Positions 42,196-51,521 are shown, counted from the stretch's first letter. The stretch: DNA of 64,000 bases from Candidatus Dojkabacteria bacterium (GCA_016931155.1 JAFGFJ010000006.1:495651-559650); one strand, 5' to 3'. A program made the numbers and translations. The notes: generated from the letters alone by a model not told the origin.

Positions 42196-43022
42196 GAATA
42201 TTGCTTCCTGAAGAAGCCAGGGTAACTATAGATCAATACAAAAGCTTAAAACTTGGAAGCAAAATAGTGCCATGCCCCTATTACATCAATACACAAAAAG
42301 AGTCTGGGGGACTTCGTGTTCTTGTAGGAAAAGGCAGTCCAGAAGAAATTGAGCATGAAGTTAAAGTTTGGGCTCAATTGCGGGGTTTTGAAATGAGTAA
42401 GGCTTCAGAACACGAAATTCGTGAATTTATGATTAAACACAGAATAGGTATAGACTGCTCGGGTTTTCTTGTTCATGTTATTAACAGATGGATGAAGCAG
42501 ACCAGGGGAAGGAGATTGATCGAGTATTTAAAGTTTGATAACAATAGTGTAATAGCATGGATTAAGAGAAGGTTGAGGTCAGCAGAAAATATTGGTGCTA
42601 ATACTCTTACCTCTTTAAAAAATACCATTAAGATTACAGAATTGAATGACATTAGACCAGGGGATCTTATCAGGCTTAAGGGAAGAGTAAAAAATTCTCA
42701 TCATATTGCTATGATTTCTGAAATTGAAGGTGATCTGGTAGAAGAAAACGGCAAGAAGAATTTTTTGATAAAAAGGTTTAAGTATGTCCATTCCAATAGA
42801 AATTATGATGATCGGCATGGTGTGAGAGAAGGGGAAGTTATTATTACAAATCCGGAAGCAGGACTAAAAGAGCAGAATTGGACTGAAGTTTATAATGGTA
42901 GAAACTGGACTTATGAAGGTTTGGTGAAAGAATATCAGGATAATGGTGTAATGAGGCTTAAATGTCTGGAGAATGAAATAAAAAAGAACTATGAGGCGGG
43001 AGTGGTGAAAGAACTTCTCTAG
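42192..43022 (+). CDS. NlpC/P60-like cysteine-peptidase-fold protein
   Basis: A 276-residue protein. GIDCSGFLVHVINRW places Cys89 as the NlpC/P60 nucleophile, and PGDLIRLKG followed by SHHIAMISEI supplies the His (170/171) of the family's D-C-S-G-F...GD...H pattern. No signal peptide is seen, so the product is cytoplasmic, unlike wall-lytic NlpC/P60 enzymes. The family can hydrolyse or exchange amide and thioester bonds. Last gene of the PLP/methyltransferase/ATP-grasp operon (ATGA overlap at 42192). Confidence 0.72.
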   Translation: MRILLPEEARVTIDQYKSLKLGSKIVPCPYYINTQKESGGLRVLVGKGSPEEIEHEVKVWAQLRGFEMSKASEHEIREFMIKHRIGIDCSGFLVHVINRWMKQTRGRRLIEYLKFDNNSVIAWIKRRLRSAENIGANTLTSLKNTIKITELNDIRPGDLIRLKGRVKNSHHIAMISEIEGDLVEENGKKNFLIKRFKYVHSNRNYDDRHGVREGEVIITNPEAGLKEQNWTEVYNGRNWTYEGLVKEYQDNGVMRLKCLENEIKKNYEAGVVKELL

Positions 43023-43085
43023 CATTCTTCTTGAAATTTTTTCTGGGAATACATATTCTATGCTATTAGATTTTAATATTTACTG

Positions 43086-44126
43086 ATGCAGAATGTATCT
43101 AGTGAAAGAGTCATTTCCCGGCGCGTTGTGAGTAGTAAAGTGGTGGGAAGTGCGAACCCGATCATGAAGAAGCTTCGGGAAACAGGTCAAAAAGCAGGAG
43201 GTATAATTATGGCACCGATCTTTATAGTTATTGCAATTGTTCTTCTTTTCAATAGTGAGAAGTTTCAAAGAACTTCTGAAATTATTTCTACTTTACCACT
43301 TGAAAGTGCTAATGAAGTGACTGATGAAAGCGGACTTCATAAGATAACCGGGGTTCCTGAGATTGAGAAGCCTGCAAATGCGCCTCAAGTTGAGGAAAGC
43401 TTGTATTATAGTTATAAGAAAGAAAGATACGAGCAGGTAGAAAAGAAAGAAATCGAAAAAGTGACTGAAGTTGAAAATGGACAGGAAGTAGAAAAAACTA
43501 TAGAAACAACGAAGCTTGTTGATGAATGGGTTGAGAAGGAATCAGAAACAGGTTGGGCGGATTTTAAGCTTGGGAAATATAAGATAGCAACCTCCGGGAT
43601 TGAGCTCAATGCAAATTTTGATACAGAGGAATATAGGCTGGTAGAAGGGCTATATTCTGATCTTACAACTGCTTATACTCCTGTGCTTGGCGATGAGAGG
43701 CTGGTGGTAGATTATATAAAAACAGATGATAATCTAATAGTTGTGGGAGAAATTTCTCAGGGAAAAATTGCAAGTGGCGATGTATTTCTTCTTTCAAATA
43801 AAACTGATGCAGAATTGATTTCAGATTTAAAGACAAGCGAGAGTTTTATTTATTGGGCACTAAAGATTGGGACGTGGCTTTTGTTTACTCTAGCTTTTAC
43901 TGGAATACTTGCTCCTATTCTGGCACTCCTTGATTTTATCCCGCTTGTAGGAAAGGCGGCCAATTTTGTGGCAGGAGTGATATGCGCAATACTTTCAGCA
44001 ATTCTTGTACTAATTGGGACACTGCTTATTAAGTTCTGGTGGATAATTCTAATATTGTTTGTCATTCTGCTTGTGGGTCTGGTTGTACTTGTGCTTAGCA
44101 GAAAAGGAGAAAAAGCAAAAGTATAA
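43086..44126 (+). CDS. TMEM43 (DUF1625)-family membrane protein
   Basis: A 346-residue membrane protein. One helix near residues 38-55 (GGIIMAPIFIVIAIVLLF) ends in FNSEK, as in bacterial TMEM43 proteins; a long extracytoplasmic region of about 200 residues with beta-strands and a charged coiled part follows; three closing helices are at about 256-335. The fold class is widespread in bacteria but its role is unknown. It follows the ATP-grasp operon by 63 bases, so membership is possible, not shown. Confidence 0.72.
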   Translation: MQNVSSERVISRRVVSSKVVGSANPIMKKLRETGQKAGGIIMAPIFIVIAIVLLFNSEKFQRTSEIISTLPLESANEVTDESGLHKITGVPEIEKPANAPQVEESLYYSYKKERYEQVEKKEIEKVTEVENGQEVEKTIETTKLVDEWVEKESETGWADFKLGKYKIATSGIELNANFDTEEYRLVEGLYSDLTTAYTPVLGDERLVVDYIKTDDNLIVVGEISQGKIASGDVFLLSNKTDAELISDLKTSESFIYWALKIGTWLLFTLAFTGILAPILALLDFIPLVGKAANFVAGVICAILSAILVLIGTLLIKFWWIILILFVILLVGLVVLVLSRKGEKAKV

Positions 44127-44308
44127 GTAAATGCAAAAGAACAAGTATAAGTAAAAGTATGAGTAAAAGAGAAGTAGTTTAGCGGTCTTACCAGTCCTTG
44201 GATGCTTCTATGCTGTCAATCCTTACTGAAATATTTGAACTTGCACATAGTGATTGTGGGATAGATTGTACTGATTATAACTGGAAAGAAAAATCCGGGT
44301 AAAATAAC

Positions 44309-45076
44309 TCAAACGACCTCATAGTCAAATAAGATCATAGTGTGTTTGCCATTCTTACTGAAGCACTTGAATTCGTATACGGCTGACTTGTGTGGCTCAA
44401 TTGTGCTTGTTTCGTACTGGAAATAATAATCTGTTGCAGTAGCGACAATCTGTGCTGCTTTTGCGAATACTAGAAATTCAGGATTTATATTTTCAAGGTC
44501 AATTCCGGACAACTTAAATATCTGTCTAATCTTTGCTTCTTCTGCATTTTTTATGTGTTCTACACCTTTGGCGAATTCGCACTCAACACTACCTGGTAAG
44601 GACTTTACCCTAAGTGCGATAAGCTTCTTTTTTGCATCTTCCGTTTTAATTCTCGGGTGGATAATCACCTGTTCGGGGTTGTTGATTTCTATAAGTCCCT
44701 TCCTGATGCTTTTTGAAAATTCTGGAACATCCCTCTGTACCGGAAGAAAAAGAGTTGGGAGACTGAAATCATAAATATTTTTGAATGTACACGTTCTGAT
44801 AAGAATATCCTGCTGAAAAGGGAAACCAATTTTGTTCCAGCTTTCAAGCATTTTACCTACGGCTTCATCAAGATCGTTAAGCCTTTTATCAGTGATTACA
44901 AGTGCAGGGTCGGTAATCAGAGTTACACTTAGTTTCTTAATCTCCTCTCTAATTTTTGACCTTACTTTCCCAATGAGCTTGCATAAATTCAAGACTCGTA
45001 TTGCTTTATCAGTTAGACCCCTCCTGTCAGTGTATTCAATAAAACCTTCTGCTTTATTCGCTCCGCTAATTTTCAT
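44309..45076 (-). CDS. Hypothetical protein
   Basis: Not recognised. From MKISGANKAEGFIEYTDRRG (ATG 45076) the protein is about 255 residues, basic, mixed alpha/beta, with repeated short Lys-rich helices and a terminal strand segment KHTMILFDYEVV. The frame extends to 45250 but would then overlap the divergent PPDK-like gene, so the inner start is chosen. The 182-base gap 44127-44308 before its stop holds only AAGTATAAGTAAA-type short repeats (44119-44131, 44143-44155). Confidence 0.6.
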   Translation of the reverse strand: MKISGANKAEGFIEYTDRRGLTDKAIRVLNLCKLIGKVRSKIREEIKKLSVTLITDPALVITDKRLNDLDEAVGKMLESWNKIGFPFQQDILIRTCTFKNIYDFSLPTLFLPVQRDVPEFSKSIRKGLIEINNPEQVIIHPRIKTEDAKKKLIALRVKSLPGSVECEFAKGVEHIKNAEEAKIRQIFKLSGIDLENINPEFLVFAKAAQIVATATDYYFQYETSTIEPHKSAVYEFKCFSKNGKHTMILFDYEVV

Positions 45077-45125
45077 CAACTGTTTGTGATAGAATTTTCG
45101 CAATTCTACTTCAAAAATAGTATTA

Positions 45126-46853
45126 ATGAAAGCAGTAGACTTCTTTGGTTCTGTGTATTCCCGAGACCCTCTTACAGGAGAGAGGAAGCCGTCTGGTAAT
45201 TTATACGCATTTGACGGAAAAACAACACTTGATATAAAAGAGCTCGACAAAAAACTGGTTAATAAATTGAAAAGAATACTGAGAAGACTCGAAAGAAGAA
45301 TGCACTTCGTTGCTGAAGTTTTTATAGTTTACAAAGGGAGTAAAAATGACTTTGAAATAAAATTGAAAAAAAGGGCAAAAATTGAAAGTTATGTCTACCC
45401 AAAGATTCTCATCGATCTTCTTGAAGAGAAGATTATAAGTGAAAAAGAACTTTTAAAGATACTTCCACTCGATATGGTAAAGGAATGGTTTGCTTCCAGG
45501 ATTGTAAAGGAAAAGCAGATGAAGAAATTGTGCTCAGGAAGAATTATCAGTTATGGTGCCGGAAAGGGTAAAATTTTAAAGGACAGAAAAAGGGTTGAGC
45601 AGGCAATTGAACGCAGAGAGCAGGTTGTTTGGGTTGTGGATAAGGTGAGCAGTGATGATCTAAGGCTCTTTTCCAGGGTCAATGCTCTTGTTCTAACTAA
45701 ATCTGGCCCTACTTCTCACGCTGCGGTGGTTGCAAAAGCTCTGGGCATACCAGCAATACTCGGATGCAGAGAACTTCTTTTAAAAAAGTATGATGGGAAA
45801 AACATAACTGTTGATGCAAATGAAGGTAATGTATATGCAGGAACTCTCAGTCTTACAAGCCTGGCAGCAGATGAAGAATTGAAAAGGATTTTAAATATTG
45901 CTGAAAGATATTCAAAGATTACTGTTTCTGCGAATGCAGACACAGCTAATGACGCTATGAGAGCAATAAATCTCGGTGTGAATGGAATTGGTTTATGCAG
46001 AACAGAGCATATGTTTCTGAATAAAGAAAGATCAAAACTTATAAGACAGATACTATTCGTTGATAAGCCTTTAGAAACATCATTAGACAAACTTAAAGAA
46101 ATCCAGGAGAAGGATTTTTTCAAGCTTTTTAAAGTTGAAAGTGGAAACGAGGTAATAGTTAGATATCTTGATGCACCCTTACATGAGTTTATGGGGGAGA
46201 ACTATAAAGACAGGGAAGAGAATCCTATGCTTGGAATGAGGGGCGCAAGGATGCTCTTAAAGAAAACAGAAATTATCAAGGTTCAGACAAGGGCTATCTT
46301 CTCGGCATTATTGAGACTTGATTCAAAAGGGGAGAAGGTAAAGGTTGGACTTGAAATCCCATTTGTAATGGATGCTTCCGAAGTTAAAGCTTTTAAATCG
46401 ATCGTTCATGAAGAGATCAAGAAATTAGATCCGGATGGAAAAATCTATTACGAAATTGGAGCAATGATCGAGGTTCCGCGAGCTGCATACCTGATTGAAG
46501 AAATTGCCGGAATTGTTGATTTTATCAGTTTTGGAACTAACGATCTTACACAAATGATGCTTGGTCTTTCAAGAGACGATGCAGGCTCATTTATTGATTA
46601 TTATGTGGAGAAAAGATTTCTTCCTGCAGATCCTTTCGTAAGTCTTGACCAGTCTGGAGTAGGTAAACTTATTGAAGAGACATCAAAAAAGGCAAGAAGA
46701 GTAAATAAAAAGATAAAAATAAGTGTGTGTGGCGAACAGGCAGGGGATCCTTTCTCAATACAAATGCTAATGAGAAGTAATATAGACTCAATAAGCTGTA
46801 GCTCTTCGGTAATTCCAATGGTACTTCTTGCCTCGGGGAAATTTTCACTCTAG
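45126..46853 (+). CDS. PPDK-like PEP-utilising enzyme lacking the ATP-grasp domain
   Basis: A 575-residue protein matching the C-terminal two-thirds of pyruvate phosphate dikinase. After a remnant of the last part of the ATP domain (VYSRDPLTGERK...), it has the swivelling phosphohistidine domain (KSGPTSHAAVVAKALGIPAI, His in TSHAA) and the PEP/pyruvate barrel: NADTANDAMRAINLG, GIGLCRTEHMF, SFGTNDLTQMMLG, ISVCGEQAGDP with the catalytic Cys. The nucleotide-binding ATP-grasp module of PPDK (about 300 residues) is absent, and the space upstream is occupied by a gene on the other strand. It could use a partner for phosphorylation, or act in PTS-like transfer. Confidence 0.85.
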   Translation: MKAVDFFGSVYSRDPLTGERKPSGNLYAFDGKTTLDIKELDKKLVNKLKRILRRLERRMHFVAEVFIVYKGSKNDFEIKLKKRAKIESYVYPKILIDLLEEKIISEKELLKILPLDMVKEWFASRIVKEKQMKKLCSGRIISYGAGKGKILKDRKRVEQAIERREQVVWVVDKVSSDDLRLFSRVNALVLTKSGPTSHAAVVAKALGIPAILGCRELLLKKYDGKNITVDANEGNVYAGTLSLTSLAADEELKRILNIAERYSKITVSANADTANDAMRAINLGVNGIGLCRTEHMFLNKERSKLIRQILFVDKPLETSLDKLKEIQEKDFFKLFKVESGNEVIVRYLDAPLHEFMGENYKDREENPMLGMRGARMLLKKTEIIKVQTRAIFSALLRLDSKGEKVKVGLEIPFVMDASEVKAFKSIVHEEIKKLDPDGKIYYEIGAMIEVPRAAYLIEEIAGIVDFISFGTNDLTQMMLGLSRDDAGSFIDYYVEKRFLPADPFVSLDQSGVGKLIEETSKKARRVNKKIKISVCGEQAGDPFSIQMLMRSNIDSISCSSSVIPMVLLASGKFSL

Positions 46854-46886
46854 CACTTGCATATTTCGTTTGCTAAATGCTAGAAT
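46850..46886 (+). promoter_or_regulatory. CIRCE-like operator and promoter of hrcA-grpE
   Basis: CTAGCACTT-N9-GTTTGCTAA (46850-46876) fits the CIRCE layout TTAGCACTC-N9-GAGTGCTAA at 14 of 18 arm positions with the exact 9-base spacer, 27 bp overall. It overlaps the last codons of the PPDK-like gene and the -35 (TTGCAT 46857-46862); the -10 is TAGAAT 46881-46886. HrcA binding would block this promoter. Confidence 0.75.
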
Positions 46887-46921
46887 TAAAAATAGACAAG
46901 TAAATTTTTATTTCTACTATT

Positions 46922-47647
46922 TTGACAGAACGTCAAAAAATACTTCTTGCTGCAGTAATAAAAGAATATATGAAAAGTGCCAAGGCTGTTGGCTCTCTTG
47001 GGCTGAGGGAAGATTATGAACTCAAAGTCAGTCCAGCAACTATTCGAAACGAGATGGTTGAGCTTATGGATCAGGGTTTTCTGAAGAAGGATCACGTTTC
47101 CTCTGGTAGAATCCCAACAACACTTGCCTGGAGATTTTTTATTGAAGAAATGCTTGAGGAAATAGATGATCTTGATCCCAGGGAGGAAGTCGCGGTTCGT
47201 GAAAGAATCTTCCAGAGCAGGTTCAATACTGAGGCTCTGATCAGGGAAGCGGTAAAAGCATTATCAGACTTTACCGGACATGCATCATTTGCTATAGCTA
47301 ATAGTGCTATTTATTCTGCGGGCATTGCAAATATATTGGATGAGCCGGAATTTCAGAATCTTGATAAAATTAAAAGATTTTTCCATGTTTTGGAGAATTA
47401 CCCGATACTTTACCAGGTATTGGATAGCAAAATACGTCGTGAAAGTAAATTTAGAGTTTTGATAGGTGAAGAAATTGGACTGGAGTCTCTTGACGACTTC
47501 AGTATAATCTTTGGTGAGGTAAAACTGCATGGCGGGGAGAAAGGCTATATTGCTGCATTGGGACCAAGTAGAATGAATTATGCTAAGACATTCAAATCAT
47601 TGGAGTCTATTATAAGGCATTTAAAGGAATCAATTTACGGCTGGTAA
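46922..47647 (+). CDS. hrcA: Heat-inducible transcription repressor HrcA (short form)
   Basis: A 241-residue HrcA. The N-terminal winged helix is clear: ERQKILLAAVIKEYMKSAKAVGS, then LKVSPATIRNEMVELMDQGFLKK and SSGRIPTTLAWRFFI. The GAF-like middle follows, and SRMNYAKTFKSLESIIRHL closes it, but it is about 100 residues shorter than the roughly 340-aa Bacillus protein. It starts with TTG (46922). The CIRCE-like site just upstream and grpE directly downstream (one base gap) confirm the identity. Confidence 0.9.
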   Translation: MTERQKILLAAVIKEYMKSAKAVGSLGLREDYELKVSPATIRNEMVELMDQGFLKKDHVSSGRIPTTLAWRFFIEEMLEEIDDLDPREEVAVRERIFQSRFNTEALIREAVKALSDFTGHASFAIANSAIYSAGIANILDEPEFQNLDKIKRFFHVLENYPILYQVLDSKIRRESKFRVLIGEEIGLESLDDFSIIFGEVKLHGGEKGYIAALGPSRMNYAKTFKSLESIIRHLKESIYGW

Positions 47648-47648
47648 T

Positions 47649-48110
47649 ATGAAAAAAGAAAAGAATAAAGAAACAGACAAAAAAATCCAGGAATTAGAGG
47701 ATAAGGTAAAAGAAGCAGAAGAGATGAGGCTTCGTGCATTGGCGGATTATCAAAATTTACAAAGAAGGACTATAAAAGAAAAAGAAGAATTGAGCTATTT
47801 GCTTGTTGCTTCTCTTATTCATCAAGTCATTGAAGTTAAGGAAGACCTTGAGAGATTTCTGGAGAATGAAAAGAATGAAGGAATAAAATCAATTTTAGAT
47901 AAATTAAACTCTGTACTTGCGGAGAGGGGTGTAGAAGAGCTTGAGGTTCAGCCAGGAAATGATTTCAATCCTGAATTTATGGAAGCGATTACTGCATTGG
48001 AGGGAAAAGGAGATAATAAAAGAAATAAAGTCATAGAGCTTATCCAAAAAGGTTATAAGCTTGAGGCAGGGAAGGTTATTAGAAATGCTAAAGTCATTGT
48101 TGGTAAATAA
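47649..48110 (+). CDS. grpE: Nucleotide exchange factor GrpE
   Basis: A 153-residue GrpE. A charged N-terminal coiled coil (KKIQELEDKVKEAEEMRLRALADYQNLQRRT) leads to the C-terminal beta wing (GVEELEVQPGNDFNPEFMEAI, then GYKLEAGKVIRNAKVIVG). It accelerates ADP/ATP exchange on DnaK. It starts one base after the hrcA stop. Confidence 0.92.
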   Translation: MKKEKNKETDKKIQELEDKVKEAEEMRLRALADYQNLQRRTIKEKEELSYLLVASLIHQVIEVKEDLERFLENEKNEGIKSILDKLNSVLAERGVEELEVQPGNDFNPEFMEAITALEGKGDNKRNKVIELIQKGYKLEAGKVIRNAKVIVGK

Positions 48111-48313
48111 TTTGGTCAATAAGTAATTCTAAGTAGGCAATTTTGCCAAGTAGTTAGTTTTAAGCGGGTAGTTTTAGTCAAAAAGTCACTTTGGCTATTA
48201 GATGATTTAAGTAAGTAGTATTAGTTCGCAAGTTGTTTGGTCAGTTACTAGTTTTAATTGAATAAGCAAATTCATAAACTATTAATTAATAATATTTTTT
48301 AATTATTCTAAAA
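48111..48313. other. grpE-dnaK intergenic stretch with degenerate short repeats
   Basis: A 203-base AT-rich gap with loose repeats of AAGTAGTT/TAGTTTTA type and no ORF. I find no CIRCE copy here, so dnaK is probably transcribed from the upstream hrcA promoter or from an unrecognised own promoter. Confidence 0.4.
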
Positions 48314-50284
48314 ATGGGAAAAGTTATCGGAATCGATCTTGGAACTACAAACTCTGCAGTTGCTGTTATGCAAGGAGGAAAACCAGATATTGTTCCGAAT
48401 AAGGAAGGAGGAAGGACTATGCCATCAATCGTTGCTTTGACATCTGAAGCGGCTAAAGATCTTCTTGTTGGTATGCCTGCAAAAAACCAAATGGTGACAA
48501 ATCCTGAGCATACCTTTTACTCGATCAAGAGGCTTATTGGAAGAAAATGGGATGATCCTGAAGTACAAAAAGACAAAGAGCTTTTACCTTTTGAAATAAG
48601 AAAAGGCAGTAAAGGAGGTCTTGAGCTGAAATTTGGCGATGAGTGGGTAACACCGGAAGTAATCTCGGCAAAGATTCTGGCAAAGTTAAAAACTGATGCT
48701 GAGGCTTTCCTGGGAGAGGAGGTAAAAGAGGCCGTGATTACTGTGCCTGCATATTTTGACGACTCTCAAAGACAGGCTACAAAGAACGCAGGAAAGATTG
48801 CTGGTTTTGATGTGAAGAGAATTATCAACGAACCAACTGCCGCTGCTCTTGCCTACGGGCTTGATCAGAAAACAGACAAGCAAATTGCTGTTTATGATCT
48901 TGGAGGAGGTACATTTGATATTTCAATTTTATCTATTGGCGAAGGAGTTTTTGAAGTACTGTCTACCAATGGTGATACTCATCTTGGTGGTGACGACTTT
49001 GATCAGGTTATTTTAAACTCCCTCATTGATGATTTCAAAAAAGATCATGGGATTGATCTGAAAGATGATCCTTCTGCCCTCCAAAGGCTTAAGGAAGCCG
49101 CAGAAAATGCCAAGAAGACTCTTTCCTCAGCTGAAAAGACTGAAATAAACCTTCCCTATATAACTGCTGATGCAAAGGGTGCAAAGCACTTGAGAAAAGA
49201 AATGACCAGGGCAGATCTTGAGAAGCTTGTTGGTGATCTTGTTGAAAAGACGCTTGAGCCTACCAAGAAGGCTCTTGAGGATGCGAAGGTAAAGGTTGAG
49301 GAAATAGATGATGTTGTCTTGGTTGGTGGTATGACAAGGATGCCTCTTGTTTTGAAGACAGTCAAAGATTTTTTTAAGCGTGAACCGCATCAAGGGGTAA
49401 ATCCTGATGAAGTTGTAGCTGTGGGTGCCGCAATTCAGGGGGGAGTTCTTACAGGTGATGTCAAAGATATAACACTTCTTGATGTTACGCCTTTGACTCT
49501 GGGGCTTGAAACCTTGGGTGGTGTAATGACACCTTTGATAGACAGAAATACTACAATTCCAACTGAAAAAAGCCAGATTTTTTCTACTGCGGCAGACAAT
49601 CAGCCTGCGGTAGAAATACACATTTTACAGGGAGAAAGACCGATGGCCGCTGACAACAAGACTCTCGGAAAGTTTATGCTTGATGGTATTCCTCCTGCGC
49701 CAAGAGGTGTCCCTCAGGTAGAGGTTTCATTCAAGATTGATGCCAATGGAATACTGAATGTTTCTGCAAAGGACAAAGCGACCGGCAAGGAGCAAAGTAT
49801 CACAATTACAGCGTCCACTCAAATGGATGATAGTGAGATTGACAGGTTTGTAAAGGAAGCGGCCGAGCATGCGGCGGAAGATAAAAAGAAAAAGGATCTT
49901 ATTGAGATAAGAAATGAGTCAGAATCTCTTGTTTTTCAGACGGAAAAATTTGTCAAGGAATTTGAAGGGAAAATAGACAAGTCTGACAAAGAAGAGTTGG
50001 AAAAACTTTCAAATGAACTGAAAGAATTGATTTCAAAAGAAGATTTCAATCAAGATGACGTCAAGAAAAAGAAAGAAGAATTGACAGCAAAACTTCAGGA
50101 AAAAGGAGCGAAAATGTACCAGAAAGCTGGTGCAGAAGTAGAAAAAGAAGAAAAAGAGAAGGGGAAAGAAGAAAAGGGTGGAGAAAATGACAAGGACAAA
50201 GATAAGGACAAAGAAAAAGAAGATGCTGTCGAAGGTGAAGTGATAGAAGAAGATGAAAAAGATAAAAAAGACGGGAAAGAATAA
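48314..50284 (+). CDS. dnaK: Chaperone DnaK (Hsp70)
   Basis: A 656-residue Hsp70. The ATPase domain shows IGIDLGTTNSAVAVMQGG, IINEPTAAALAYGLD, AVYDLGGGTFDISIL and VVLVGGMTRMP; the linker/peptide-binding domain starts DVTPLTLGLETLGG; a lid and a highly charged tail (EKGKEEKGG...EDEKDKKD) follow. No dnaJ lies in the window. The acidic/basic tail is longer and more repetitive than in E. coli. Confidence 0.96.
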   Translation: MGKVIGIDLGTTNSAVAVMQGGKPDIVPNKEGGRTMPSIVALTSEAAKDLLVGMPAKNQMVTNPEHTFYSIKRLIGRKWDDPEVQKDKELLPFEIRKGSKGGLELKFGDEWVTPEVISAKILAKLKTDAEAFLGEEVKEAVITVPAYFDDSQRQATKNAGKIAGFDVKRIINEPTAAALAYGLDQKTDKQIAVYDLGGGTFDISILSIGEGVFEVLSTNGDTHLGGDDFDQVILNSLIDDFKKDHGIDLKDDPSALQRLKEAAENAKKTLSSAEKTEINLPYITADAKGAKHLRKEMTRADLEKLVGDLVEKTLEPTKKALEDAKVKVEEIDDVVLVGGMTRMPLVLKTVKDFFKREPHQGVNPDEVVAVGAAIQGGVLTGDVKDITLLDVTPLTLGLETLGGVMTPLIDRNTTIPTEKSQIFSTAADNQPAVEIHILQGERPMAADNKTLGKFMLDGIPPAPRGVPQVEVSFKIDANGILNVSAKDKATGKEQSITITASTQMDDSEIDRFVKEAAEHAAEDKKKKDLIEIRNESESLVFQTEKFVKEFEGKIDKSDKEELEKLSNELKELISKEDFNQDDVKKKKEELTAKLQEKGAKMYQKAGAEVEKEEKEKGKEEKGGENDKDKDKDKEKEDAVEGEVIEEDEKDKKDGKE

Positions 50285-50391
50285 TGATAAGATTCTTTGC
50301 ATTATTTGTATGACTTGACAAGGCAGAAAATCTTTGACGAAACCAGGGAATAGAAGTGTAGTTTTCTGTTCAAGAAATACTTCCTGTCTGG

Positions 50392-50859
50392 TTAGTCTAG
50401 CCGATTGGCTGATGAAAATGAGTATTTGACAAGGTTTTGATTCTCATCGAACTCGCATTTACCTTTTACTAGTTTTCTATCCAATACCATAGGAAACCAG
50501 TAAATATCATCCGACCACATTTTGGTGTAATCAAGTTTTTTTATGTCCATCCAAATAGGGATTACCTCTTCTGTTTCCTTAGGTTTACCTTCCCACCTTT
50601 GACAAAAATAAACGTGGACTTCCTGATCCCAATCTCTGTTGTGGGGAAAAGTAAACTCGAGAATTGCTGTCTTGTAATAATCCAGAATTGTTATTCCTAT
50701 TTCTTCTTTTCCCTCCCTTTCAATGCATTGTTCTACACTTTCGCCTTGCTCTGATTTTCCGCCAAATCCATTCATCCTTCCTTTACCAAAGCCTCTCTTT
50801 TTATAAGTGAGTAATATTTTGTTGTCTTTTTGCAGATAACAAAGTGTGGATTTTCTCAT
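50392..50859 (-). CDS. Nudix hydrolase, MTH1-like
   Basis: A 155-residue MutT/Nudix enzyme. The Nudix box is GGKSEQGESVEQCIEREGKEEIG, matching GX5EX7REUXEEXG. The flanks (LCYLQKDNKILLTYKKRGFGKGRMNGFGG) are closest to human MTH1/NUDT1, which hydrolyses 8-oxo-dGTP, so sanitising the dNTP pool is the likely role, in keeping with the DNA-repair content of the window. Confidence 0.88.
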   Translation of the reverse strand: MRKSTLCYLQKDNKILLTYKKRGFGKGRMNGFGGKSEQGESVEQCIEREGKEEIGITILDYYKTAILEFTFPHNRDWDQEVHVYFCQRWEGKPKETEEVIPIWMDIKKLDYTKMWSDDIYWFPMVLDRKLVKGKCEFDENQNLVKYSFSSANRLD

Positions 50860-50969
50860 TATGTGTCTTAGTAACTAAGTATATACGATTTCCGAAAATA
50901 ATTGAAAATCATGTATCATTGGTATAGAATGGTTGCTTCATGTTTATATTGAATAGATATTTATAGCAA

Positions 50970-51512
50970 ATGAAAACTGGAAGAAGTGAATCTTCTGAGA
51001 GAGCATACTCAGAAGGAGAATGTATACCTTTATGTTTACCAGTGGCTAGAATAAGTCCTATTATTATACCTGTCGGATTAAAGCCACTAGATACTATACG
51101 AAGGACCATCAGGTTTTTTGCAGTTGAAGAATTATCACTTTTGACATCAATGGTGGAAGTGAGAGCAAGGGAATTGCTAAGGAGATTGTCAGAAACACAA
51201 GAGAGAGAAGGTGATAAATGGATAATAGAGCAAATAAATACTAATTCTAAGGTAATCGATAGTCTTAAGGAAATTGAAAAAGGAAGAGGGGGATCACTCG
51301 TAAGAAGGTTTCCGATACCCGGGTATGATGAAGTGCCTCTTTTGATATCCAGTCCCGCTTTTCAAACTGAACCAGTTTTGGCTGAAGTTAATGAAATTAA
51401 TTATCTCATAGGTTCTCTTCAAGGGTATAGACCTAATCATGCATTCGACTTATACACTGCAACTGGAGGTCTACTCAATACTCTCTATAGAAGATATCCA
51501 ATAGACCCATAG
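50970..51512 (+). CDS. Hypothetical 180-aa protein
   Basis: Not recognised. A central helix with many Glu/Arg (TSMVEVRARELLRRLSETQERE) is flanked by short strands; no Cys-rich, signal or membrane features. It stands alone between genes on the other strand and its own ATG is about 30 bases after a TATAGA-like box. Probably a lineage-specific protein. Confidence 0.5.
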   Translation: MKTGRSESSERAYSEGECIPLCLPVARISPIIIPVGLKPLDTIRRTIRFFAVEELSLLTSMVEVRARELLRRLSETQEREGDKWIIEQINTNSKVIDSLKEIEKGRGGSLVRRFPIPGYDEVPLLISSPAFQTEPVLAEVNEINYLIGSLQGYRPNHAFDLYTATGGLLNTLYRRYPIDP

Positions 51513-51521
51513 ATGAAGTGG

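Noticed and set aside
46850..46886. A wider CTAGCA...TGCTAG palindrome with a 22-base gap at the hrcA promoter
   Set aside because: The gap does not fit CIRCE; the inner TAGCA...TGCTA pairing with the 9-base core spacer fits better.
48111..48313. 17-bp tandem repeat between grpE and dnaK
   Set aside because: Splitting the sequence into 17-mers gives poor alignment; only loose AAGTAGTT/TAGTTTTA motifs recur.
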